Source: Gammaproteobacteria bacterium UBA5078
Lineage (GTDB): Bacteria; Pseudomonadota; Gammaproteobacteria; Pseudomonadales; Pseudohongiellaceae
NCBI GenBank assembly: GCA_002416505.1
Contig: DIAM01000002.1
Span: 33,392-97,391, forward strand
Reading direction: 5' to 3'
Length of the DNA: 64,000 bases
Below are positions 17,464 to 26,910 of the stretch, one piece after another. The notes beneath the pieces were generated by a model, which worked only from the letters and a program-made list of their open reading frames with translations, made no database searches and was not told where the DNA came from. How positions within the stretch are numbered: the stretch's first letter is position 1; every line of letters starts with the position of its first letter. Position numbers and translations under genes: made by a program.

Positions 17464-17841
17464 CTAGCGTAGTTTCTTGATGCGCTCAGAGGGACTAATG
17501 ACATCGGTCATGCGAATGCCGAATTTGTCGTCGACGACTACGACCTCGCCATGGGCAATCAGTGTGCCATTGACCAGTACATCGAGCGGCTCGCCTGCAA
17601 GACGATCCAGTTCGATGACGGAGCCTTGATTGAGTTGCAGCAGATTGCGAATGGTAATCGACGCGCTGCCGACCTCCATCGATATCTGTACGGGAATATC
17701 GAGGATGACATCTAGGTCGGGGCTGCCGCCATCGGCCTTCTTCTCGGGGGTTGGCACGCCGCTGCCATCTTTCGCGATGCCTTCGACGAACTTATCGCCT
17801 GCTGCTTTCTGTCTACTCTCGTTCTGTGGTTCGTCCGCCAT
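17464..17841 (-). CDS. fliN: Flagellar C-ring protein FliN
   Basis: 125 residues from ATG 17841, one base after the fliM stop and preceded by AAGGGGA; the longer open frame to 17892 overlaps fliM and has no family resemblance. FliN forms the base of the C-ring switch. The N-terminus is polar and disordered. The C-terminal SpoA domain (about 48-125) contains ILDIPVQISMEVGSASITIR, LNQGSVIELDRLAGEPLDVL and the conserved GEVVVVDDKFGIRMTDV. Confidence 0.97.
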   Translation of the reverse strand: MADEPQNESRQKAAGDKFVEGIAKDGSGVPTPEKKADGGSPDLDVILDIPVQISMEVGSASITIRNLLQLNQGSVIELDRLAGEPLDVLVNGTLIAHGEVVVVDDKFGIRMTDVISPSERIKKLR

Positions 17842-17842
17842 G

Positions 17843-18832
17843 CTATTTCCCCTTACTCGCGGCACTGCCTTTGTTGGCAATGATGCTGTCAATTTTCAAT
17901 GCGAGATTGCCGTTGGAAACGCCAATTCGTGTTTTAAACATCGGAATTCCATTCGCCTTTAGTATGACCATATCTGGCATATCCACGGGTATCACATCCC
18001 CCGCCTCCAGATCGACCACGTCGCGCAGCGTGACGCTTTGTTCAAACATCCTGCAGCCGAATTCAACACGTGCATCCATGATGTCTTCGCGCATTGCCTC
18101 GCCCCAACTCTCGTCAACTTCGTCGGCATCGACGCGCTGGCCGACTTCGAGCAAATCACGAATAGGTTCGATCATCTTATAGGGCAGTGCGAGTTGAATC
18201 TCGCCTCCGCCGCCGCCATCGAAGGCCACCGAGAAGATGCTGATCATGATCAATTCGCTTGGCGAGAGAATATTGACCACATCCGGATCGACCTCGCAGC
18301 GCTGAGGCTCCAGTTCTACCTTATAGACGTTCTTCCAAGCATCGACGATATCCAGATAGGCTTGGGTAATCACCATCTGCACGACGCGCTGCTCGGTCGG
18401 CGTGAACTCGCGGCTCTCGATTTTTACCTCGCGCCCAGTGCCCCCGAAGAAGTTGTCGACCATGCGGAATACAAGACTCGCATCCATGGCGAGAATGGCG
18501 GTGCCACGCAGCGGGCGCAGCTTGAACAGATTCAGGCTGGTAGGCATGTACAGGGAATGCTTGTACTCACTGAACTTACCAATCTTCGTCCCAGAGACAT
18601 TAACCTCGGCATTGCGGTGCAGAAGATTAAATAGATTATTGCGCAACGCCCTAGCGAACTTTTCATTGATCATTTCCAGCGTCGGCATCTTATGCCGCAC
18701 CACATGTTCCTGACTGGTGAGATCGTAAGGGCGCACATTTTTCGCGGCACCCTCGGCATTGACGTCGACCTCGCCTTCGTCGACGCCGTGCAACAGCGCA
18801 TTAATCTCGTCTTGTGATAAGAGGTCTTGCAT
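17843..18832 (-). CDS. fliM: Flagellar motor switch protein FliM
   Basis: 329 residues. FliM binds phosphorylated CheY and couples FliG to FliN in the C-ring. The N-terminal CheY-binding peptide is present in the form LLSQDEINALLHGVD (residues 4-18). The middle domain follows (EMINEKFARALRNNLFNLLH and the GGTGREVK loop), then a C-terminal SpoA domain. Presence of an intact CheY-binding motif implies a CheY elsewhere, since the che genes usually next to fliA are not in this cluster. Confidence 0.97.
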   Translation of the reverse strand: MQDLLSQDEINALLHGVDEGEVDVNAEGAAKNVRPYDLTSQEHVVRHKMPTLEMINEKFARALRNNLFNLLHRNAEVNVSGTKIGKFSEYKHSLYMPTSLNLFKLRPLRGTAILAMDASLVFRMVDNFFGGTGREVKIESREFTPTEQRVVQMVITQAYLDIVDAWKNVYKVELEPQRCEVDPDVVNILSPSELIMISIFSVAFDGGGGGEIQLALPYKMIEPIRDLLEVGQRVDADEVDESWGEAMREDIMDARVEFGCRMFEQSVTLRDVVDLEAGDVIPVDMPDMVILKANGIPMFKTRIGVSNGNLALKIDSIIANKGSAASKGK

Positions 18833-18876
18833 GTTTCTTACCTGTCCGCCTTAGCGAACGCTGTGAGTGTGCCGCT

Positions 18877-19383
18877 TTATTGTGTTACGAACGAAGTGAA
18901 GAGAACCTCTTCGATTCCGTCGCGACCGATTTCATGATGTAAGACCGCTTTGACTTCCGTCGTAGCGAGATTTCGCAATCCCTCTATGCCCGAGGATGGC
19001 GACTCGGCAACCTCTAACATCTGCGCAGTGAACAGATTGAGCAAGTTATGACGAATGATTGGCATGTGCTCAACGACGGCGTCCAACGCCTCTTGATCTC
19101 GCGACATGACGGAGAGATTCGCTTGTAGATAACGCTGCCGACCCTGATAGGGGTAGCTCACGATGAAGGAAGGCGTCATGTCCAGATAAATCATCGGCCC
19201 AGTCGGCGCCGCAACGGCTGCTTCCGCCCCCTCCTCGAGCTCTGCAGGCGGAGGACTCAATAGGAAGAAGTAGGCACCGCCGCCTCCGCCAAGAACGAGG
19301 ACAACGGCCGCGATTATGATAATCAGGGTCTTCTTGCTTTTCTTTGGAGCCGCTTCGTTAGCGCCCGCATCATTCTCTGCCAT
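18877..19383 (-). CDS. fliL: Flagellar basal body-associated protein FliL
   Basis: 168 residues from ATG 19383. The upstream in-frame alternative at 19425 is excluded because it would lie at or before the sigma-54 promoter at 19421-19436. FliL associates with the stator around the motor. A short lysine-rich cytoplasmic tail, one membrane helix (about 20-40, TLIIIIAAVVLVLGGGGGAY) and a periplasmic domain with YLDMTPSFIVSY and YLQANLSVMSRDQEALDAV are family-typical. It is first in the fliLMNOPQR operon. Confidence 0.95.
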   Translation of the reverse strand: MAENDAGANEAAPKKSKKTLIIIIAAVVLVLGGGGGAYFFLLSPPPAELEEGAEAAVAAPTGPMIYLDMTPSFIVSYPYQGRQRYLQANLSVMSRDQEALDAVVEHMPIIRHNLLNLFTAQMLEVAESPSSGIEGLRNLATTEVKAVLHHEIGRDGIEEVLFTSFVTQ

Positions 19384-19420
19384 ATCACCACCGTCAAAAA
19401 CTGGAATTTCAGTGGATTGT

Positions 19421-19436
19421 AGCAAAGGCTGTGCCA
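19421..19436 (-). promoter_or_regulatory. Sigma-54 promoter of the fliLMNOPQR operon
   Basis: Leftward it reads TGGCAC-AGCCT-TTGCT, a perfect match to the -24/-12 consensus with exact spacing. Predicted transcription starts near 19409, leaving about 25 bases of leader before the fliL ATG at 19383. Sigma-54 control of this operon is known in pseudomonads and vibrios; here it is read directly from the sequence. Possible FleQ-like half sites (ATTGAC, TTTGAC) lie upstream at 19505-19555. Confidence 0.9.
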
Positions 19437-19469
19437 GTGAGCTGCACTCTTAGTAGAGAAAGTTTGCAT

Positions 19470-19502
19470 CGCTGCAAGCCTTTATTTTCAAGGCTTGCAG
19501 CG
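19470..19502. terminator. Perfect 13-bp hairpin between fliK and fliL
   Basis: CGCTGCAAGCCTT at 19470-19482 is perfectly complementary to 19490-19502 with a 7-base AT-rich loop. It lies downstream of fliK and upstream of the fliL sigma-54 promoter, so it could insulate the two operons. Neither strand has a clear U-tract after the stem, so intrinsic termination is not certain. Confidence 0.5.
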
Positions 19503-19595
19503 TGAGGAGGAAATTGACGCCTATGGTGGGTCGAGGGAGTGAGGGTTATTTGACCTTATTGGCGAGCAAAACCGACAAATAACTGACGTTTGTTA

Positions 19596-21161
19596 TTAGG
19601 CATAGAAATCGATCAGCCCGGTCGCAACCTGGACGATCTGGGGTGCCGCACTAGCGCTGGCTTCGTCCCCTGCATCGGCCTGCGACTGCCCTGCACGGCC
19701 ACTGGCTGGCTGGCCAGAACCCTGTCCCGCGGAGGAGTTATCCGAGACTTGCGCATCGACTAGTTGCATGCCCTGCTGGCCCATCATCTCCTGCAGGCGT
19801 GGGAAGCTAAGCTCCAGGGCGTCGCGCACCACCGCATGGGGGCTATGGAAGCTGACGCTAGCTTGATCGCCATTGACACTCACCTTAACGGTCATGGCCC
19901 CAAGCTCGGGAGGATCCAGCTGAATCTGCGCGGAGCTGACCTTCAGCCCCGCCATTAGGGATACGCGCTGCGCGATGCTCTCGCCCCAGGCATTCTGCCC
20001 AACGGCACTGCCCAGCGCTTGACCGAAGTTAGAGGCCTGCATGGTCTGTGCAAATGAATTAGTCGCTGCCGCACCGCGCCCACTCGTGCTAGCCGCATTG
20101 GCCGCCGCCGTCTCGGCACGCAGGGGGCTAATTTCCGCACTGCTCAGCGATGTGCTCGCGGGAGCGCGCTCACCGGCACTAGCACTGACGCTAGCCTCGG
20201 GTTTAGCGCCAGCCTGCCGCAGGGACTGCGCGAACTGTTGAATCTGACCGCTAAAAGAGATGGGCACAGAGGCCGCGATAGGATCCTGACGCGAAGCCTG
20301 TGTGCTCGCCGCCGTGGCGCTGCGCTGCTCTTGCGCGTCTATCCCCCGCCATGCACGCACCAGCTGCGCCTGTTCGGGCTCATCGCTACCCGCTTGCACC
20401 TCATTGAGAGCAAGGGTAGCGGCCGATTGAGCCGATTGTGACTGGCCGGCCGCGGACGACTCCTCGCCGCCTGCAAACACTTGTTGCGCACGCTCGGGTG
20501 CCGCCGTCGAGGCTTGTGCACTGATATCGCCGCGTGCAGGGTCGTTCAGCGCAGCCGCATCCACGGCTTGGGCCTGAGCGCTTGCCGCTGCGGCTATCCC
20601 TTGTGTAGCAGGGCTCTGGCTTGCTAGTTGTTTCCCGTCGACCTTGCCGTTGTGTGCCTCCACTAGGGCGTGGAAGGCCTCGGCGGCGGCCCGCTGCTGT
20701 TGTTCGAAACTAAGTGTGTCTGTGCCGCTGGGCACTGCCGACTCAACAGGCGCAACCGGGGCTTGGGGAGCGCTGGCCTGATCATTATTCGCTATGGGGC
20801 TCGTGGCGGGCGCACTGGCGACTAGCGCAGTCGGCAATGGCTCTCCCTTTGCCGGCAGCTCAGTTCCGCTCGCGGCAAGGGCTGCCGCATCGTCGCGCTG
20901 CGCCAACTCCAGCGCGGCCACTCGTTGCGACCTGCGATCCTGCTCCCGGCCTTGCTCCTGTATGCCCTCTTCGTAGGCATTGATGAAGCGCTTCTGCTGC
21001 ATACGCTTCTCGGCGGCGGCATCCTGCTCTAGGCCTTTGGCTGCAACGCTTGCAGCGCTTTTCGCGGCATCGGCGCGCGACTCATCGGCACGGCTTTGAG
21101 TGCTTTGTTTCTGACTATTTGACGCAGCGACTATCGGCAATAAGGCATTGATTGCGGGCAT
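19596..21161 (-). CDS. fliK: Flagellar hook-length control protein FliK
   Basis: 521 residues from ATG 21161, which has a GAGGAAA ribosome site; the track upstream to 21197 adds 12 unrelated residues. FliK is the secreted ruler that sets hook length and triggers the FlhB switch. About 400 residues of Ala/Gln/Ser-rich low-complexity ruler precede the globular C-terminal domain (about 415-480), which has QIQLDPPELGAMTVKVSVN and ASVSFHSPHAVVRDALE. The very end is again disordered. The low-complexity part is poorly conserved, so the call rests on the C-terminal domain and position. Confidence 0.93.
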   Translation of the reverse strand: MPAINALLPIVAASNSQKQSTQSRADESRADAAKSAASVAAKGLEQDAAAEKRMQQKRFINAYEEGIQEQGREQDRRSQRVAALELAQRDDAAALAASGTELPAKGEPLPTALVASAPATSPIANNDQASAPQAPVAPVESAVPSGTDTLSFEQQQRAAAEAFHALVEAHNGKVDGKQLASQSPATQGIAAAASAQAQAVDAAALNDPARGDISAQASTAAPERAQQVFAGGEESSAAGQSQSAQSAATLALNEVQAGSDEPEQAQLVRAWRGIDAQEQRSATAASTQASRQDPIAASVPISFSGQIQQFAQSLRQAGAKPEASVSASAGERAPASTSLSSAEISPLRAETAAANAASTSGRGAAATNSFAQTMQASNFGQALGSAVGQNAWGESIAQRVSLMAGLKVSSAQIQLDPPELGAMTVKVSVNGDQASVSFHSPHAVVRDALELSFPRLQEMMGQQGMQLVDAQVSDNSSAGQGSGQPASGRAGQSQADAGDEASASAAPQIVQVATGLIDFYA

Positions 21162-21238
21162 ACGGTTTCCTCTAAGGTCTGTGCAAAAGGCAAGCACAGC
21201 GGTAATTGCTTAGAAGGATTGCAAGTTGTTTGCCAAGA

Positions 21239-21685
21239 TTAGAGGCGGGGGTGACGAAGCCGCCAACGGCCCGCGAGTTCGTCGAGTTCTTTCTGCTCGA
21301 GACGCTCCTGCGCCTTGTACTCCTCGGCTAGGGCTTTGTCCTGTAGCTTGAGCACCCCCTTGTGGCGGGCATCGAGCATCTGCCAGTGGCGGCGCACTTG
21401 CTCTATCTGACGCTTGACGGTATTGACCTGTGCGCCCTGCTGGGTGATCGCCTTGGCGACATTCTCACTGAAATCGTTATAACGGCGAAACTCCTGCACG
21501 CTAAAGCCCTTGCGGCCTTCGCTCTGAATCGTCGCGCGGTATTCGGTGAGATATTGTTCGAGTTGCCCGAGCTTGCTCTCCTCCTCGCCTAGCTTGCGCT
21601 GCACGAAGGCCAGGGCGAGTGCCGCCTCATCGACCTTGCGTTTGGCTAGGTCTATGACCGTGGCTAGGCGTTTGGAGCGCTTCAC
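21239..21685 (-). CDS. fliJ: Flagellar export chaperone FliJ
   Basis: 148 residues, predicted to be almost entirely a two-helix coiled coil. FliJ is the central stalk of the FliI ATPase ring. The start MKRSKRLATVIDLAKRKVDE matches the family and it overlaps the end of fliI by 4 bases. Several glutamine- and arginine-rich heptads (about 20-135) are visible. Sequence conservation is weak in this family; the operon position makes the call secure. Confidence 0.93.
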   Translation of the reverse strand: MKRSKRLATVIDLAKRKVDEAALALAFVQRKLGEEESKLGQLEQYLTEYRATIQSEGRKGFSVQEFRRYNDFSENVAKAITQQGAQVNTVKRQIEQVRRHWQMLDARHKGVLKLQDKALAEEYKAQERLEQKELDELAGRWRLRHPRL

Positions 21686-23133
21686 CCATTACCCCGAGCC
21701 ATTTGCGGATTCGCGCCGTTGCCATGGCTCAAGGTGCGCGACTGCAGTGGCGTCACATTGCTCGGGTTGTTGATGTTGCCGGGGCGCGCCGGCGGCACGA
21801 CGACTCGGCTGAGATTACTCAAGGCCTCGTCGAAGCTCACCTTATCCTTGAGCCCCTGCTGCATGAATTGACGCAAGTGCGGCATGCGCTCGATCGCGAA
21901 ATCGATCTCCTTGTCGGTGCCCGGTACATAGGCGCCGACGCTTATGAGATCGCGGTTCTGTTGATAGCGGGCGTAGATACGGCGGAATAGCTGCATCTTC
22001 GCGAAATGCTCGGGGTTGACCACCGAGGGCATCACACGGCTGATCGAGGCCTCGATATCGATTGCGGGATAGTGCCCCTCCTCGGCTAGAGCGCGTGAGA
22101 GCACGATATGACCATCGAGAATGGCGCGTGCCGAATCGGCTACCGGGTCTTGCTGGTCGTCGCCCTCGGTTAACACCGTGTAGAAAGCGGTGATCGAGCC
22201 CTGGCCCGAATCCGCGTTACCTGCGCGCTCTACCAGCTGTGGCAGTTTCGCGAACACGGAGGGCGGATAGCCCTTCGTCGCCGGCGGCTCGCCAATGGCT
22301 AGCGCGATCTCGCGCTGGGCCATCGCATAGCGGGTCAGAGAATCCATGAGCATGAGGACGTCCTTACCCTGCTCGCGAAAGCCTTCGGCGATGCGTGTGG
22401 TCAAGGTTGCCGCACGCAGGCGCAACAGGGGTGAATCGTCTGCGGGTGAGGCCACGACCACCGCGCGCTGTAGGCCCGCCTCGCCTAGAATCTCGTCGAT
22501 AAACTCTTTTACTTCCCGGCCTCGTTCCCCAATCAGGCCAACTACGATGACATCGGCATCGGTGAACTGGGTCATCATGCCTAGCAGTACCGACTTACCC
22601 ACGCCGCTGCCCGCGAATAGGCCGAGTCGTTGGCCACGGCCCACCGTGAGCAAGGCGTTGATCGTGGCGATGCCTACATCCAGAGGCTTGCGTATGGGCT
22701 GTCTTTGCAGGGGGTTGATCACCTTCTGAACCTGCGGTCCGTGGGCAAGGATATCGTGCAGCGGCACGTCGCCCTTGCCGTCGAGCGGCATGCCCAGGCC
22801 ATTGAGTACACGCCCAAGTAAGGCTGGGCCCACGGCGATGTGATCGCACTGCTCCAGGGGCAAGACTCGCGCGCCAGGCGCAAGTCCTTCGATAGTGGTC
22901 AATGGCATTAGAAAAATACGCGGGCCATCGAAACCAACCACCTCGGTCTCGATCTCGCGGCCGCTGCCGTCGGTCACGCTGCAGCGCCCACCGAGGGTGA
23001 CATTGCAGCCTACCGCCTCGAGGGTCATGCCCACGACACGCGTGAGCCTACCCTCCACCGGAGGCAATAGGTTAGCGGGCCGCTTGGGAGCGTACTGGCG
23101 AACTCTCTGCGCGAGGCTTTGACGCAAGATCAA
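21682..23133 (-). CDS. fliI: Flagellar export ATPase FliI
   Basis: 483 residues. FliI is the F1-beta-like ATPase that energises early steps of flagellar export. Walker A is GLFAGSGVGKSVLLGMM (near 172), Walker B VLMLMDSLTRYAMAQRE (near 255), with the family stretch LIGERGREVKEFI between. The catalytic domain is followed by a helical C-terminus. The tail (NINNPSNVTPLQSRTL) is longer than in enterics. It overlaps fliH and fliJ by 4 bases each. Confidence 0.98.
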   Translation of the reverse strand: MILRQSLAQRVRQYAPKRPANLLPPVEGRLTRVVGMTLEAVGCNVTLGGRCSVTDGSGREIETEVVGFDGPRIFLMPLTTIEGLAPGARVLPLEQCDHIAVGPALLGRVLNGLGMPLDGKGDVPLHDILAHGPQVQKVINPLQRQPIRKPLDVGIATINALLTVGRGQRLGLFAGSGVGKSVLLGMMTQFTDADVIVVGLIGERGREVKEFIDEILGEAGLQRAVVVASPADDSPLLRLRAATLTTRIAEGFREQGKDVLMLMDSLTRYAMAQREIALAIGEPPATKGYPPSVFAKLPQLVERAGNADSGQGSITAFYTVLTEGDDQQDPVADSARAILDGHIVLSRALAEEGHYPAIDIEASISRVMPSVVNPEHFAKMQLFRRIYARYQQNRDLISVGAYVPGTDKEIDFAIERMPHLRQFMQQGLKDKVSFDEALSNLSRVVVPPARPGNINNPSNVTPLQSRTLSHGNGANPQMARGNG

Positions 23134-24053
23134 GTCCCCGATCGCAACAGTGGAGCCGCCGGTGGCAGCACGCCCTTGCGCAGATATTCCACCTGCTCTA
23201 GTAGGCCGGGTTCGTCCTCCTCATCCGCCTCGTTCGCCTGCACCGCAGGTGTCTCTTCGACGGCTTCGACTTTAGGGCTACGCGGCTTCACAACGGGCTC
23301 GGGTGCCGCCTCGATGTGTTCCTCGCTCGGCCCCTGTAATTGCTTGTCCAGCAGTTGTTCGATCATGGCGCTGAAACGTCGCTCGACGGTGTAGTCCACG
23401 AGACTCTGATCGGTCTCGACCCGGCACCCGCCCTTGCTTATCGTCTCATCGGCAAGTGCGCGCCAGCTCTCGCCTCCGCGCGCCTTAGCCTCTTCGAGAA
23501 CGGCCACATCGCCTGGGTTGACGAAGATGCGCACGTTGTCGCGACTCGGGGGCAGAGCGCCGATGGCCTGCCGGACTACTTGAACGATGTGTTTAGAATC
23601 GATCTGTAGTTCGCGGCCTACGACTGAGCGCGACACCTCGGTCACGACATTGAGCAGTGCCTGTTCCAGGAGATAGTCTTGTTCGTTCAGGGCATGGCTT
23701 AGGTGAGTCATTAACTCGTCAACGGCCGCCAGCTTCTCGTCGACCTGTTGCTGAGCACGCTGCAAGCCCTGCTGCAAGCCCTTCTCTGTTCCCTCGGCAA
23801 GACCCTGGGCTAGGCCCTCCTTGCGGCCCTCGGACACGCCCTCTATGCGCCCCTTGCTAAGGCCTTCCTCATAGCCCGCGTCCACCTGTTCTGCGGGTGT
23901 CTTGGGAGGCGCGGCACGGCGCTCATCGCGCGGCGCCGCCTGCACGAGGTGTCCGGCCTTGTCTATCGATGGGGGCAACCATGCATGCACGTTTGCCGCT
24001 TCCAGATCTGCGCTGGTCACTCGGCCTAGGCCGTCAAACGGATGTCGTATCAT
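23130..24053 (-). CDS. fliH: Flagellar assembly protein FliH
   Basis: 307 residues from ATG 24053 (ribosome site AAGGGGA); the frame is open to 24104 without family resemblance. FliH regulates FliI and links it to the C-ring. The N-terminal region contains a run of about ten glycines every fourth residue (GYEEGLSKGRIEGVSEGRKE and onward, about residues 60-100), the known GxxxG repeat helix of FliH. The conserved C-terminal domain has LNVVTEVSRSVVGRELQ. An additional acidic, proline-containing tail of about 80 residues is unusual for the family. Confidence 0.94.
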   Translation of the reverse strand: MIRHPFDGLGRVTSADLEAANVHAWLPPSIDKAGHLVQAAPRDERRAAPPKTPAEQVDAGYEEGLSKGRIEGVSEGRKEGLAQGLAEGTEKGLQQGLQRAQQQVDEKLAAVDELMTHLSHALNEQDYLLEQALLNVVTEVSRSVVGRELQIDSKHIVQVVRQAIGALPPSRDNVRIFVNPGDVAVLEEAKARGGESWRALADETISKGGCRVETDQSLVDYTVERRFSAMIEQLLDKQLQGPSEEHIEAAPEPVVKPRSPKVEAVEETPAVQANEADEEDEPGLLEQVEYLRKGVLPPAAPLLRSGT

Positions 24054-24121
24054 TGCAATATCCCCTTCATTCTTAGTCTCGCCTTTTGGTTTGCCATGGG
24101 CCAAGAGAGTCGCCGACCCTC

Positions 24122-25153
24122 TTAGATCATATCGTCGCTGCCGCCGCCTAGTTGAATCTCACCAGCATCGGACATGCGTCTCGCAATCACTAGAATCTCT
24201 TTCTGCGCCACCTCGACCTCGCTGATGCGCACCGGCCCCTTGGCTTCCAAATCGTCACGCAGTAGTTCCGCGGCACGCTTGGACATATTCCCGAAAATCT
24301 TCTCCTGGAGGGACTCGTCCGCGCCCTTGAGCGCCAGAATAAGCACTTCCGAGGACACCTCGCGCAGCAGCGCCTGAATGCCGCGATCGTCTACCTCGCG
24401 TAGATTGTCGAACACGAACATGAGGTCTTGAATCTTGACACCAAGCTCCTCGTCAACGCCCTTAATGGCCTCCATCAACTCGGCCTCGATGGTCTTGTCG
24501 AGGCTGTTCATGATGTCTGCCGCGAGTTTCGTGCCCGCGATATTCGTGCTCGGCTTAGTGGCCTTGCCGGAGAACTGCTTCTCCAACACCACATTGAGCT
24601 CCTTCAGAGCGTCTGGTTGCACACTTTCTAGGGTGGCGAGGCGTAACACGACATCGAGGCGTTCCTTATCGGGGAATTGGCCGAGGATATTCGCCGCCTG
24701 ATCTGGTTCCAGGTGGCTCAAGACCACCGCTTGAATCTGTGGATGTTCATTGCGAATGGCATCGGCAACCGCGCGCGCGTCCATCCACTTCAGGCTATTG
24801 ATACCGGCGGAGGAGTCGCCGGTCAGGATGCGATCCATGAGGCCCCGAGCACGAGTCTCGCCCAAGGCTTCGGTCAACATATTCTTGATGTAATTGTCGC
24901 TGCCAACCCCAAGGCTAGACTGCCCGCTGCAAGCGGAGATGAACTGCGTCAGAACCTGCTCCACGCTCTCCTGGCTAATCTTGCTAAGGCTCGACATTGC
25001 GGTGCCAACCTTCTGCACCTCTTTCGGTCCCATCTGTTTGAGAATCTCCGCTGCGTCTTTCTCGCCCATGCTCATCAGGAGAATGGCCGCACGATCTACG
25101 GGGGAAAAATTCTTAGGCGCCCCTGGGCGCGCGAGTGCGTTTTCTTCAGGCAT
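24122..25153 (-). CDS. fliG: Flagellar motor switch protein FliG
   Basis: 343 residues from ATG 25153; a GTG two codons upstream is the other option. FliG generates torque against the stator. N, middle and C-terminal armadillo domains are present: AAILLMSMGEKDAAEILKQM near the N-terminus, the EHPQ motif in RNEHPQIQAVVLSHL (near 125-139), and the torque helix LMFVFDNLREVDDRGIQALL (near 277-296) with its charged residues. The start lies within the end of fliF. Confidence 0.97.
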   Translation of the reverse strand: MPEENALARPGAPKNFSPVDRAAILLMSMGEKDAAEILKQMGPKEVQKVGTAMSSLSKISQESVEQVLTQFISACSGQSSLGVGSDNYIKNMLTEALGETRARGLMDRILTGDSSAGINSLKWMDARAVADAIRNEHPQIQAVVLSHLEPDQAANILGQFPDKERLDVVLRLATLESVQPDALKELNVVLEKQFSGKATKPSTNIAGTKLAADIMNSLDKTIEAELMEAIKGVDEELGVKIQDLMFVFDNLREVDDRGIQALLREVSSEVLILALKGADESLQEKIFGNMSKRAAELLRDDLEAKGPVRISEVEVAQKEILVIARRMSDAGEIQLGGGSDDMI

Positions 25154-26867
25154 CGTCACTTATCCATTGTTTAACTACTTGGGCGACCCGACCCGGGTCT
25201 TGTGCAATTAGTCCCTTGATGGCATTGAGCTGACGCTCGTAGCCATCGGTAGGGCCAGGCAACATCATGTTGTCACCACCGGAGAGGGTGACCTTGTCGC
25301 CATTGATATCCAGATCCGCGTACTCGCCTTGTGCGGCGGCTTTGGCGAGGTCTTTACCCGAGCCGCTGGAACCGGAGAGATTGCGCAATACTGGGCGTAA
25401 CACGCCAAGCACTAGCAGCCCTACCAGCAGGAAGCCTAAGGTCTGTTTTAGGCCACTAATTAGCCAGTCCTGCTGCCAGAAAGGCAGGCCTTCTATCTCG
25501 TCGAATACGACGGGAGCGAAGCGATTATTGATGACGGTGACGCTATCGCCGCGCGCCTCGCTATAGCCCACAACGTCGCGGACTAATGCGGTAATGCGCT
25601 CGATGTCCTCGGCTGCCCATGGCTCTAATGTCTCACTACCGTCCACCGCGGGTGTTGCGGCAGGACGATCATCCAGCACCACGGCAACACTGAGGCGGCG
25701 CAGCGCAACCGGGTCACTCGAGGTATAGCTGATCGTACGGTCTAATTCGAAATTACGCGTCGACTGCTGGCGGTTGTTGCCATTGGTCGCCGCCGCGGCC
25801 ACCGCGGCTGCTGGGTCGACGATCGCATTCGCATCGGCGATTGCGCCATCGATGGGGGGCTGATTACTCAACGCGCCGGGGATGCCGCCATTGCCACCTG
25901 CGCTATCCGCACTACGATTCTCTGCCGAGGATTGTTCGCTACGCAGCGCACCCTCGGGGCTATAGACCTCTGCGGCCTGCTCTGTGCGAGTAAAGTCGAT
26001 GTCTGCACTGATCTCCGCACTAAAGCGCCCGACGCCCACGATGGGCTGGAGAATACGATTGAGCCGCTCGACGAGTGTGTCCTCGTAGCGACGCGAGTAG
26101 TCGAACTGCTGGCCGGCGATGACCAGATCGCTGGTATCGTCTTTGCGCGAGAGTAGATTGCCGCGCTGGTCGACTATGGTCACGCTCTCAGGAGAGAGTT
26201 CGGAAACACTGGAGGCAACCAGATTCGAGATGGCATCGACCTGCGTGTCACTAAGATCGCTGCCCGCTTGCAGCGTAAGAAAAACCGAGGCGGTTGGCTT
26301 GCGCGAATTGCGCACGAAGACCGAGCGCTCTGGAGTAGCGAGGTGTACGCGCGCAGACTGGACATTGCGAAAGCCCATGATGGTGCGTTGCAACTCCCCT
26401 TCCTGGCTACGCTTGTAGCGGTTGGCTTCCATGAACTGGCTAGTCCCAAGCCCCTGCTCGGCATCCAGAGACTCATAACCATAGCCCGACTCACGCGAGA
26501 TGCCCGCCGCCGCCACTTGTAGGCGCAGCTCAGAGACGCGATCTGCTGGCACGAGGATCACGCCAGTGGAGGGCTCGATGCGGAAATCGAGATTGCGCGC
26601 CTCCAAGACCTCGACCAGAGAGCTCATATTGTAACCATTCATATCGGCATACAGAGGCTGGTAGTTCTCCCCGCGCGACCACAGCACTACCGCGAAGCCG
26701 ATGGCAACGCTCGCGGCCAATCCGGTCATCAAACCGAGTTGACGCAGGAAATCCAAGCGCATAAAGCCCGATAGGAAATCGCTACTCATGGCGCGGGAAC
26801 CACCCTGCCCTGAGCTGGGTAGATTAGCGTCGCCCGGTCTTGCTGATGCGTCAGTCGCTGTAGCCAT
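25146..26867 (-). CDS. fliF: Flagellar MS-ring protein FliF
   Basis: 573 residues. FliF builds the MS-ring in the inner membrane. Membrane helices lie near residues 42-65 and 455-475. Between them are the ring-building motifs, with YQPLYADMNGYNMSSLVEVL and ARVHLATPERSVFVRN, and a Ser/Ala/Asn-rich periplasmic loop (about 300-355). The FliG-binding C-terminus ends LNAIKGLIAQDPGRVAQVVK. It overlaps fliG by 8 bases and follows fliE by 43 bases. Confidence 0.97.
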   Translation of the reverse strand: MATATDASARPGDANLPSSGQGGSRAMSSDFLSGFMRLDFLRQLGLMTGLAASVAIGFAVVLWSRGENYQPLYADMNGYNMSSLVEVLEARNLDFRIEPSTGVILVPADRVSELRLQVAAAGISRESGYGYESLDAEQGLGTSQFMEANRYKRSQEGELQRTIMGFRNVQSARVHLATPERSVFVRNSRKPTASVFLTLQAGSDLSDTQVDAISNLVASSVSELSPESVTIVDQRGNLLSRKDDTSDLVIAGQQFDYSRRYEDTLVERLNRILQPIVGVGRFSAEISADIDFTRTEQAAEVYSPEGALRSEQSSAENRSADSAGGNGGIPGALSNQPPIDGAIADANAIVDPAAAVAAAATNGNNRQQSTRNFELDRTISYTSSDPVALRRLSVAVVLDDRPAATPAVDGSETLEPWAAEDIERITALVRDVVGYSEARGDSVTVINNRFAPVVFDEIEGLPFWQQDWLISGLKQTLGFLLVGLLVLGVLRPVLRNLSGSSGSGKDLAKAAAQGEYADLDINGDKVTLSGGDNMMLPGPTDGYERQLNAIKGLIAQDPGRVAQVVKQWISDDA

Positions 26868-26910
26868 GTTCTCGTCTTCTACTTAAGGGTGTGGGGTAAA
26901 CGGTGCCGAC

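Noticed and set aside
18038..18634. 198-codon open frame on the plus strand
   Set aside because: Antisense shadow of fliM, which is a clear family member.
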